Below, piece by piece: positions 8,173 to 15,439 of a stretch of DNA of 64,000 nucleotides. Every line of letters starts with the position of its first letter. Position 1 is the stretch's first letter. The notes below the pieces were generated by a model. It did not search any database. It was not told the DNA's origin and worked only from the letters and a program-made list of their open reading frames with translations. The position numbers and the translations under genes are program-made. The stretch comes from Streptomyces sp. TLI_053 (GTDB lineage: Bacteria; Actinomycetota; Actinomycetes; Streptomycetales; Streptomycetaceae), in contig NZ_LT629775.1 in assembly GCF_900105395.1 (NCBI RefSeq), forward strand, positions 7,963,501-8,027,500. The letters are read 5' to 3'.

Positions 8173-9489
8173 TCACCCCGCCGCCGTCACCACCACCGGC
8201 GTCGGGCCGTCCGGCCGGACGGTGATGCTGTAGACGGCCCCGGTGGGCCGCTCGAGGAAGCGCACCGTGAAGGCGGGCAGCAGGAGTTCGAGCACCGCGA
8301 CGGACTCGCGCAGCGCGAACTGGGTGCCGAGGCAGGCCCGGGCGCCGAGGCCGAACGGGAGGTAGCCGCCGAGGTGTGCTGGGCGGACGCCGTCCGGGCC
8401 GAAGCGGGCCGGGTCGAAGCGCTCGGGGTCGGGCCAGAGCTCCGGGTCGCGGTGGGTGAGGTAGGGGCAGACCAGCAGGTCGGTGCCGGCCTCGACCCGG
8501 TGGCCGGCCAGGGTGTCCTCGGTGAGAGCGTGCCGGGGGAGGATCCAGGCGGACGGGTAGAGCCGCAGCGTCTCGGAGACCAGCGCCTGCACCGCCTCGC
8601 GCCGCTCGGGCGAGCCCTCGGGCCCGGCGTCGAGGGCCCACCGCCGGGCGCCGGGCTCCCGGTCGAGCAGCAGGTACAGCCAGGTGAGGGTGGTGGCGGT
8701 GGTCTCGTGCCCGGCGACGAGCAGGGTGACCAGTTCGTCGCGGATCAGCCGCTCGGTGTACTCGGGGTGCCGCTCGGCCGCTTCGAGCAGCACCCGCAGG
8801 ACGCCGGGGCCGTCGGGGCCGTCCTCGTGGCGGCGGGCGGCCGCGACGGCGGCGTGCGCCACCGCGTCGATCCGGGCCAGGTCCTCGGCGACGGCCTCGC
8901 CGGCCTGCTCGCCGTCGGGGAGTTGGGGGAGGGCGGCGACGACGGTGGCGATGCGGTCGAGTTCGCGCTCGGTGTCCCGGTCCAGGGGGTGGCCGGTGAG
9001 CGCGCGCCAGATGGTGTCGAGGGCGAAGTGCCGCATCTCCTCGCCGAGGTCGATCCGCTCGCCGGTGCGGGCGTACCCGGCCCAGCGGTCGGCGGCGCGG
9101 TGGGCGGCGGCGGCGATCCGCTGCTCGTACCGGCGCATCCCGGTCCCGGTGAACTGGGACTGGAGCATGCGCCGTTGGCGCTTCCAGGCCTCGCCGGTGG
9201 CGGTCAGGACACCCTCGCCGGCGAGCAGCCGGGCCCGGTGCGAGCGCTTGACGTACCGCTCGGGGTGGCGGCCGAGGACGTGCTGCACGGCCTCGGGGTC
9301 GGTGACCAGGACGGTGGGGCGGGGGCCGATCCGGAACGCGGCGACGCCGCCGAGCCGCTGCCGGGTGCGGGCCAGCAGGTCGATCAGCTCGGCCTCCTCG
9401 CTGCGCCACTGCTCGACGGCCCCGGGGGGCAGTTCGGGGACGGGCGGGGCGGTGGCGGGGGAGGGGCCGGGGTTCGCGGCGGTGGTCAC
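8173..9489 (-). CDS. Cytochrome P450
   Basis: The 438-residue enzyme has all core P450 motifs: the I-helix AGHETTATT, the K-helix ETLR, and the heme loop FGLGARACLG with its cysteine ligand. It starts at a well-placed ATG with GAGGAGG upstream. Its GEAWKRQRRMLQSQFTG stretch and PERFDPARF loop resemble the pentalenene/fatty-acid-type P450s of actinomycetes rather than the macrolide hydroxylases. No ferredoxin gene lies next to it. It is about 15 kb from the PKS and on the other strand, so membership in that cluster is open. Confidence 0.93.
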   Translation of the reverse strand: MTTAANPGPSPATAPPVPELPPGAVEQWRSEEAELIDLLARTRQRLGGVAAFRIGPRPTVLVTDPEAVQHVLGRHPERYVKRSHRARLLAGEGVLTATGEAWKRQRRMLQSQFTGTGMRRYEQRIAAAAHRAADRWAGYARTGERIDLGEEMRHFALDTIWRALTGHPLDRDTERELDRIATVVAALPQLPDGEQAGEAVAEDLARIDAVAHAAVAAARRHEDGPDGPGVLRVLLEAAERHPEYTERLIRDELVTLLVAGHETTATTLTWLYLLLDREPGARRWALDAGPEGSPERREAVQALVSETLRLYPSAWILPRHALTEDTLAGHRVEAGTDLLVCPYLTHRDPELWPDPERFDPARFGPDGVRPAHLGGYLPFGLGARACLGTQFALRESVAVLELLLPAFTVRFLERPTGAVYSITVRPDGPTPVVVTAAG

Positions 9490-9561
9490 GGGGGTGCCTC
9501 CTCGGTCGGCGGCGGGCCGGCCGAGCCCGGCCGGGTCGGATGTCCGGCCGCGGTGTCCGCG

Positions 9562-9576
9562 CTGACTCTACGTCAG
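9562..9576. promoter_or_regulatory. Inverted repeat upstream of the P450 gene
   Basis: CTGAC and GTCAG flank a 5-bp centre about 75 bp upstream of the P450 start. It could be an operator for a dimeric regulator; nothing else supports it. Confidence 0.3.
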
Positions 9577-9654
9577 TGGGGCCGGCGGTGACCGTCGCCG
9601 CCGAGGAGGCGCCGGCCGCGACCGCCGGGCCGGCGCCCGCGCGACACACAATGC

Positions 9655-9698
9655 GGCGGTGCCGCGGTCCGTCCCCCTCGACGAACCGCGGCACCGCC
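9655..9698 (-). terminator. Hairpin terminator of the protease gene
   Basis: A 14-bp perfect stem (9655-9668 with 9685-9698) with a 16-nt loop lies downstream of the protease stop at 9734. On the plus strand it is followed by five Ts, but no plus-strand gene ends here, so the protease is the likely user. Confidence 0.6.
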
Positions 9699-9733
9699 CT
9701 TTTTCATCCCGTCCCGGAGACGATCCGGTCCGC

Positions 9734-12700
9734 TCAGATCGGCTGCCAGAGGGCCGGGACGATCGGCGGCTCCCAGCCCACCTGGGCCGTGTGGCCCTGG
9801 ATGCACCGGTAGCTGATTCCGTTGTAGGTGACGGTGTCACCTGCCTTGTAGGTGGTGCCCGCGGCCCAGGTGCCGTTGCCCGGGCCGGGGTCGGAGGTGA
9901 CCACCAGCGAGTAGCTGCTGGAGTGGGAGACCGAACCGGTGCCGGTGACGGTCAGGTTGTACGTCGCGGCGGGGACCGAGGCCGCGACCGAGATGTTCAG
10001 CGTCGCGGAGCCGCCCGACTGCACCGAGGCGGGGCTGACGGTGGCCGTCACACCGGCCGGCGCGCCGGTGACCGTGAGGTTCACGGTCTGGGCGGAGCCG
10101 GAGGTGGTCTGGGTGTTCACCGTGGCGCTGGCCGACTCGCCCGGCTTGACGCTGCCGGTGGCCGGGTTGACCGCGACCGAGAAGTCGTTGGTCGGGATCG
10201 GGCCGCTGCCGACCGAGGTCTTCCACAGCGTGTAGGCGACGCCGTCGGCGCTGCGGTCCAGCACGGTGGCGTTGATGTTGCTGGTGGTGTCGCAGGCGGA
10301 GTGGTAGCAGGAGTCGTACGCCCGGTTCGCGGTGCCGCCCCACTTCGCCGCCTGGTTGGCGGTCTTGGTGGCGCTGGCGCCCGCCGCGTAGCCCGAGGTC
10401 GGGATGCCGGCGGACTGGAACGAGGCGTCGTCCGAGCGGCCCTGGCCCTCGACGTTCTCCTCCGGCTGGAGGTTCAGCGAGTCCCAGTAGGCCTTCATCG
10501 GCGCCGAGGTGGCGGAGTTGACGTTGTTGATGAAGTAGCCGGCGTTGGGCGAGCCGACCATGTCGAAGTTGTAGTAGCCCTTGATGGCGCTGCGCTGGGT
10601 GGAGCCCAGCTGGCTGACGTAGTACTGCGAGCCCTGCAGGCCCTGCTCCTCACCGGTCCACCAGGCGAAGCGCACGTGGCGGGTCATGGTGGGGTTCTGC
10701 TGGGCCAGCGCGAGCGCGGTCTCCAGCAGGACGGACGAGCCGGAGCCGTTGTCGTTGATGCCCGGGCCGGCGCTGACGCCGTCCAGGTGCGCGCCGAACA
10801 TGGTGACCTGGTCGGCGGGGCCGCCCGGCCAGTCGGCGATCAGGTTGTTGGCGGTGTAGGTGCAGGAGCCGCAGGTCTGCTCGCTGACCTGGTAGCCGGC
10901 CGCGACCAGCTTGGCCTTCACGTAGGCCAGCGACTGGCTGTAACCGGCGGTGCCGGTACGGCGGTTGCCGCCGTTCTGCGAGGCGATGGTGTTGAGCTGG
11001 GCCAGGTGCGCCTGGACGTTGGCGACGCTGATGTCGGGCGCCTGGCCGCCGGGGTTGCCGCCGCCGACCGTCAGCGTGTACTGGGCGGTGTGGGTGGTCT
11101 GGCCGGTGCCGGTGACCGTGATGACGTAGCTGCCGGGCGCGGTGTTGGCGCTGGTGGCGACCGTCATCGTCGCGTTCGTCCCGGACTGGATCGAGGACGG
11201 GCTGAAGCTGACGCTCGCGCCGCTCGGGGCGCCGGTGGCGGTCAGGTTGACGGTCTGGGCGCCGCCCTGGGTCACCTGGGTGACGATCGTCGCGGTGGCC
11301 GAGGAGCCCGGCTGGACGGTGCCGGAGGTCGGGCTGGAGTTGATCGAGAAGTCCGGGCCGGTCGGGCCGTCGCACTTCGGGTCACCGGTCTGGGCCGGCA
11401 CGCTGACCGCGTCCCAGGCCGCCTTGGTGCGGTTGAAGAGGTTGCAGGAGGGGTCGAGGCTCTTGGCCGCGGTCAGGGTGGTGGTCCGGTACTTCTTGTA
11501 GGTCATGCCGCTGGTCTTGAGCAGCATGCCGCCGTAGAAGACCCGGCCCGCGTCCTTGATGCCGACGCCGGTGACCGTGGAGCTGTTGCAGGTCGGGCTG
11601 GTGGGCTTGCCGCCGCCCGGGTTGGAGCCCTCGGCGAGCAGGTAGAACCAGTGGTTCAGCGGGCCGGCGGCCGCGTGCACCTCGGTGCTCGGGATCGAGG
11701 AGGAGTAACAGTTGGGGTCGCCGTTGACGAGCGAGGGGTTGGCCATGTTGCGGATCGGGCCGCGGCCGACCAGGTTGATCATCTCGCCGACGGTGTAGTC
11801 CGGGCTGTCGTACGGGGAGGGCTCGTTGGCGTACGCCTCGGTCAGCGCGCCGAAGATGTCGCCGGTGCCTTCGCCCAGGCCATTCTCGTTGTTGGCGCCG
11901 CCCGGGGTGTACTGGTCGATGCCGTGTCCGAACTCGTGGCCGACGACGTCGATCGCGGCGATCCACTCGTTGGCGTTGTTGTGGCCGATGGAGACCGAGG
12001 AGCCGTCCCAGTAGGCGTTGACGTCGTTGAGACCGACCTTGACCGGCCAGCTGCCCCCGGTACCGTTGTGGCCGTTGCGGCCCAACCAGTCCTTGAGCAT
12101 GTCCCATTCCTTCTGCGCCGCGAACATGACGTCGCCGCAGCCGGTCTCCTTGCTGGTGGGGTTGCCGGTACCCCAGGAGTCCGAGGACTTGCTGAATATC
12201 TGGCCGGTCGAGTAGTCGGCGCAGGTCAGGCCGGGCCGGTTCGGGTCGCGCAGCGAGTAGGTGCTGCCCGAGGCCGTGGTGCTGATGACCGGCGAGGGGC
12301 CGTTCCACTTGCTGTTGACGGTCCCGGCCCGCACGTCGTCGTAGCTGTCGACGACCTCGCCGTTGCGGGCGTCGACGAAGACGTGCAGGGTGCTCGGGGC
12401 GGTCGCGGTGCGGCCGGTGAGCACGGTCTCCCAGGCGAGCCGCCCGGCGCCGTCCTTGACCCGGACGACCAGTCGGCGCGACTGCACGCCGTCCACGGTG
12501 GCCAGCTTGGTGCGGGCGGTGCGCTCCGCGTTGGCGGCGCTGATCAGGGCGGTGGTGGGCACGCCTATCGCGCCGGTGTTGGCGGACTGGGACCCGTGCA
12601 CCCGGCCCTGGCCGTCGGCGATCACGACGGCGTCGCCGCCGACCACCGGCAGGCCCTTGTAGGTGCGCTCGTAGGCGACCGAGTAGAGACCGCCCAGCCA

Positions 12701-12925
12701 GGGGGTCACGGACTGGCGCTCGTAGGTCTCGCCGGGTCCCTTGGCCAGGGCGTCCTGGCCGGCCGCGGCCGCCTGGTCGGCGGCGTTCACGGCGGCGGCC
12801 AGTGCGCTGGGGGGTGCGGGGGCGGCCGCACCCGGGGCGGCACCGGCCTGTCCGACCGCGGTGGCGGTCAGCATGCCGGCCAGGACGGTCAGGGTGGTCC
12901 CCGCCGTCAGCAATCTGCGTTTCAT
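9734..12925 (-). CDS. Secreted M4 metalloprotease - M28 aminopeptidase fusion with chitin-binding domain
   Basis: This 1063-residue exoprotein has a Sec signal peptide (cleavage near residue 30) and a PepSY/FTP-like propeptide (about 40-205). A thermolysin-type M4 catalytic domain follows (about 206-515), with zinc motif HEFGH (330-334), third ligand Glu352 in GEGTGD and the catalytic His417 region (EVHAAAGPLNHW). An Ig-like spacer (about 524-622) leads to an M28 domain (about 630-905) resembling S. griseus aminopeptidase, with His713 (GAHLDG), Asp725 (NDNGSG), Glu759-Glu760 (TGEEQG), Asp788 and His875 (YHSACDT). A second Ig-like spacer (about 912-1010) and a CBM5/12 chitin-binding module (about 1016-1063) complete it. 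All metal ligands appear intact in both catalytic domains. It should digest protein, perhaps in fungal or insect matrices. Confidence 0.92.
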   Translation of the reverse strand: MKRRLLTAGTTLTVLAGMLTATAVGQAGAAPGAAAPAPPSALAAAVNAADQAAAAGQDALAKGPGETYERQSVTPWLGGLYSVAYERTYKGLPVVGGDAVVIADGQGRVHGSQSANTGAIGVPTTALISAANAERTARTKLATVDGVQSRRLVVRVKDGAGRLAWETVLTGRTATAPSTLHVFVDARNGEVVDSYDDVRAGTVNSKWNGPSPVISTTASGSTYSLRDPNRPGLTCADYSTGQIFSKSSDSWGTGNPTSKETGCGDVMFAAQKEWDMLKDWLGRNGHNGTGGSWPVKVGLNDVNAYWDGSSVSIGHNNANEWIAAIDVVGHEFGHGIDQYTPGGANNENGLGEGTGDIFGALTEAYANEPSPYDSPDYTVGEMINLVGRGPIRNMANPSLVNGDPNCYSSSIPSTEVHAAAGPLNHWFYLLAEGSNPGGGKPTSPTCNSSTVTGVGIKDAGRVFYGGMLLKTSGMTYKKYRTTTLTAAKSLDPSCNLFNRTKAAWDAVSVPAQTGDPKCDGPTGPDFSINSSPTSGTVQPGSSATATIVTQVTQGGAQTVNLTATGAPSGASVSFSPSSIQSGTNATMTVATSANTAPGSYVITVTGTGQTTHTAQYTLTVGGGNPGGQAPDISVANVQAHLAQLNTIASQNGGNRRTGTAGYSQSLAYVKAKLVAAGYQVSEQTCGSCTYTANNLIADWPGGPADQVTMFGAHLDGVSAGPGINDNGSGSSVLLETALALAQQNPTMTRHVRFAWWTGEEQGLQGSQYYVSQLGSTQRSAIKGYYNFDMVGSPNAGYFINNVNSATSAPMKAYWDSLNLQPEENVEGQGRSDDASFQSAGIPTSGYAAGASATKTANQAAKWGGTANRAYDSCYHSACDTTSNINATVLDRSADGVAYTLWKTSVGSGPIPTNDFSVAVNPATGSVKPGESASATVNTQTTSGSAQTVNLTVTGAPAGVTATVSPASVQSGGSATLNISVAASVPAATYNLTVTGTGSVSHSSSYSLVVTSDPGPGNGTWAAGTTYKAGDTVTYNGISYRCIQGHTAQVGWEPPIVPALWQPI

Positions 12926-13193
12926 TCCGAGGCTCCTCGAACGTGGGGGTGCTCGACCGCGGACGGTGCGCCGGAGGGGCGCTCACCGCAGGACGCTGGG
13001 GGGACTGGCCGGCGGGCGTCCGCGCTCGGGTGCCGGAACCCTCACACGCCGTCATGCCACGGTCAACGGGCTGGACGCGCGGAACGGGGGGTTGGCAAGT
13101 TCCGTCAAGTGCCGCCCCGGATTGTCAAGCAGCCCTGAGTGTGCGGCAGCTGACGGTGCGAAGGGTTTTTCGGCAGGTCGGAGTGCTCGGAGA
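12926..13193. other. Intergenic region between protease and XRE gene, left part
   Basis: This part holds the protease ribosome-binding region (GAGGAG just upstream of 12925). On the minus strand two CTTGAC sequences are about 21 bp apart near 13100-13125, possible -35 elements without clear -10 partners. I see no gene. Confidence 0.4.
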
Positions 13194-13293
13194 GGTAGAG
13201 ACCGGTGGCCCGTAAGGTAGAGACCAATAGAGAGGAGAGGTTGAGACCATCATGTGGAGAGGTTGAGACCAGAGTGCGGAAGTGGTTGAGACC
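13194..13293 (+). repeat. Five phased direct repeats GGTWGAGACC
   Basis: GGTAGAGACC occurs at 13194 and 13216, and GGTTGAGACC at 13239, 13261 and 13284. The start-to-start distances are 22, 23, 22 and 23 bp. The array lies 95-194 bp upstream of the XRE-type regulator and probably binds a protein, perhaps that regulator. Copies are too short and closely spaced for CRISPR. Confidence 0.85.
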
Positions 13294-13387
13294 ACATCAT
13301 GTACGGCGGGGGCCCTCGTCCAGTACCGTCCTCCTCAGCGGACCTCTCCCACCGGAGGGCCCGGAACGCACTCGGGAGGGCAGCCCC

Positions 13388-14803
13388 GTGCACCGCAACC
13401 GGGCGGCGACCACGCCCGTCGAGGACCACCTCTGGCAGGCCTTCGGCCGGCAGCTGCGCCAGTGGCGCCGCCGCGCCGGACTGACCCAGGCCCAGCTCGG
13501 CGCCGAGATCGGCTACGACCACACCGCCGTCAGCAAACTGGAGCACGGCACCCGCCGCACCAGTCCCCGGATCGCCGACCGCCTCGACGACCTGCTGCGG
13601 GCGGGCGGCGAACTGCGCGCCGCCTGCCGCCTCGCCGAGGAGGGCCCCGCCCCGGCCCCCGCCCCCGCGCCCGCCGTCGAGGCACCCCCCGCACCGGCGC
13701 CCGGCGACTGGACCCGCCCCCCGCTGCCCGGCCCGCCCGTCGCCGCCCTCGGCCCCGTCCTGCCCGCCGGCCTCGCCGCCCACCTGCCGCACCGCCTCCC
13801 CGACTACGGGCTGCTCTGCCCGCTGCACGACGCCGCCGGCTGCGCCGTCCCCGCCCCGGCCGACCTGGCCGCCCTGCACACCGCGTTCCGTGCCGCCGAC
13901 CCCGACACCGCCGCCCCCGTCGACCCGGACACCGCCCACGCGCTGGCCGGCCTGCTCGCCGCCCACCTGCGGGCCGGCGACAGCCCCACCGCCCCCGGCA
14001 CCGCGGCCGTCGAGGACACCCTGCGGGTCGTGCTGCGCCGCCTGGCCGCCCACCCGGCCGGCCCCGACCGCCGCCCGCTGGCCCGGCTCGCCGGCGAGTA
14101 CGCCCACGCCGCCGGCGCCCTGCGGATGCAGGACGGCCGCAACGCCACCGCCATGGCCTGCTTCACCCGCGCCCTCGGCTGGGCCGAACTCGCCGGGGAC
14201 CACGCCACCCAGGTGGCCGCGCTCAGCGACATGAGCTTCCTCGCCCGCCTCGACGGCGACCCGGACGCCGCCCTCGGCTACGCCCGTGAGATCTCCCGGG
14301 TGGCCCCCGCCCGGCACTGGGCCGGCGCCATGGGCCAGATCGCCCGGGCCCGCGCCCACGCCATGACCGGCGACGTCCGCGCCACCGTCCGCCACCTCGG
14401 CCGCTCCCGGCTCCACCTCGACCACATCGGCGTCCACGACGAGTCCGACGCCGCCTGGCTCTCCATCGCCTCGATGCGGCTGCGGGTCGAGGCCGGGGCC
14501 GCCGCCGCCCTGCGCGACGCGGCGGCCGCCGTCGACGACCCCCGGCTGGCCCGCCGGGCCGTCGACGCCGCCGAGACCGCGCTGGCGCTGCTCGCCCCCG
14601 ACCAACTTCCCTCCGCCCGCCTGCTGTTCACCGTCCGGGTGGCCGACTGCCACCTGCTCGCCCAGGACCCGCGGGCCGCCGCTGACCTGCTCGGACCGGT
14701 ACTCGCGGCGGCCGGCGGCGGGGTGGACGGGCTGCCGCCGCTGGTCCGGCGCGAACTCGCCGGACTGCGCCGCCGGCTGGCCGGGCACGGCCTGGCGGGG
14801 TGA
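13388..14803 (+). CDS. XRE family regulator with TPR-like C-terminal region
   Basis: The 471-residue protein starts at GTG 13388, eight bases after GGGAGGG. An earlier in-frame GTG at 13205 would have to translate the repeat array and is unlikely. Residues about 14-70 form a Cro/CI-type HTH (LTQAQLGAEIGYDHTAVSKL EHGTRR in two parts). After a Pro/Ala-rich linker (about 78-125), the alpha-helical remainder looks like the TPR-type repeats of Streptomyces XRE regulators (ATAMACFTRALGWAELAG, AVDAAETALALLAPDQLP). It is monocistronic, and the five-repeat array upstream suggests autoregulation. The target genes are unknown. Confidence 0.82.
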   Translation: MHRNRAATTPVEDHLWQAFGRQLRQWRRRAGLTQAQLGAEIGYDHTAVSKLEHGTRRTSPRIADRLDDLLRAGGELRAACRLAEEGPAPAPAPAPAVEAPPAPAPGDWTRPPLPGPPVAALGPVLPAGLAAHLPHRLPDYGLLCPLHDAAGCAVPAPADLAALHTAFRAADPDTAAPVDPDTAHALAGLLAAHLRAGDSPTAPGTAAVEDTLRVVLRRLAAHPAGPDRRPLARLAGEYAHAAGALRMQDGRNATAMACFTRALGWAELAGDHATQVAALSDMSFLARLDGDPDAALGYAREISRVAPARHWAGAMGQIARARAHAMTGDVRATVRHLGRSRLHLDHIGVHDESDAAWLSIASMRLRVEAGAAAALRDAAAAVDDPRLARRAVDAAETALALLAPDQLPSARLLFTVRVADCHLLAQDPRAAADLLGPVLAAAGGGVDGLPPLVRRELAGLRRRLAGHGLAG

Positions 14804-14961
14804 GCCGGAGGCCGGGGCCCGTGCCCGGGGCCCCGAGCCGCACCGTGGCGGCTGCGCAGCGGTGCGTCACGGTGTGTCGCGGTGTGTCGCGGCCGTGTTG
14901 CGCGACCGTTGCGCCCCGTGGCGAACCGGCCGGTGGCCCGGATTCCGGGCCTCGCAGCCGA

Positions 14962-14991
14962 TTGACTCGCTCGCCGGGCACTTCCTAGACT
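14962..14991 (+). promoter_or_regulatory. HrdB-type promoter of the riboswitch leader
   Basis: TTGACT (14962-14967) and TAGACT (14986-14991) are 18 bp apart, close to the housekeeping sigma consensus. Transcription would begin near 14998, immediately in front of the aptamer-like sequence. Confidence 0.7.
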
Positions 14992-14997
14992 CGGGGC

Positions 14998-15127
14998 GGC
15001 GAAGAGTGTCAGCCACAAGGCCCCGGCCGGCTGACCGGCAACCCCCACACTGCGGTGGGGTGCCCCGGGGATAAGCCAGGTGAGGGTTCGTCGGACCGAC
15101 GGACCGTCACAAGCGCGGTGCTGGGCC
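14998..15127 (+). promoter_or_regulatory. SAM-IV-type riboswitch aptamer
   Basis: The conserved SAM-IV core can be followed along this leader: GAGTGTCAGC, CCCCGGC, GCTGACCGGCAACCC, GCGGTGGGGTGCCCCGGG and then CCAGG. A downstream hairpin (15091-15107 region) and AAGCGCGGT match the 3' part of the known actinobacterial aptamers as I recall them. The closing P1 helix looks weak, with only about three clear pairs. SAM-IV binds S-adenosylmethionine and turns off sulfur-metabolism genes. Here the next large gene is a LAL regulator. Confidence 0.75.
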
Positions 15128-15156
15128 CGGGAGGGCGCGGGGGAACGGAGAACGTC

Positions 15157-15315
15157 GTGGCACAGCGGGCAGGCGGACAGCGCGCCGGTTCGCAGTCGTC
15201 GCCGCTCATCGGTTCGCGTACGACGTCCGCCGCCCCGCTGCTCCGTGCCGACCTCCGCCTGGTCGCCCGCCTCGACGTCGACCTGCTGCGGCGCGCCAGC
15301 TCCCTCTGTCGCTGA
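15157..15315 (+). CDS. Leader peptide of the actinobacterial sulfur/cysteine attenuator type
   Basis: A 52-codon reading frame starts at GTG 15157, six bases after GGAG, and ends LVARLDVDLLRRASSLCR then stop. This C-terminus fits the actinobacterial leader peptides with the pattern R-x-H/D-VDL-x-R-x-x-S-x-x-C, found upstream of cysteine and sulfur uptake or assimilation genes. It lies between the SAM-IV-like aptamer and the LAL gene, on what should be the same transcript. Just after the stop, CGGGCG-TC-CGCCCG can form a tight hairpin. The product itself is probably not functional; its translation is the sensor. Confidence 0.65.
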   Translation: MAQRAGGQRAGSQSSPLIGSRTTSAAPLLRADLRLVARLDVDLLRRASSLCR

Positions 15316-15439
15316 GCCGGTCGGCCGGCCGGGCGTCCGCCCGCCCCGGTCGGTCCGTCCGATTCCCTCGCCCACGAACCCGCGCGAGGAGGAGCGCCCA
15401 GCGGCCCGTCCTCCCGTGCGCCCTGCACCAGGAGAACGG

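Noticed and set aside
8173..9489. The P450 as a confirmed tailoring enzyme of the polyketide
   Set aside because: It lies 15 kb away on the other strand, beyond a protease and an XRE gene, and has neither the TAGGGGT repeats nor shared transcription.
13194..13293. The five repeats as a CRISPR array
   Set aside because: Units are only 10 bp, spacers 12-13 bp, and no cas genes are near.
13205..13387. An upstream GTG start for the XRE gene at 13205
   Set aside because: Translation would run through the repeat array with no homologous residues. GTG 13388 has a good ribosome-binding site and leads directly into the HTH.
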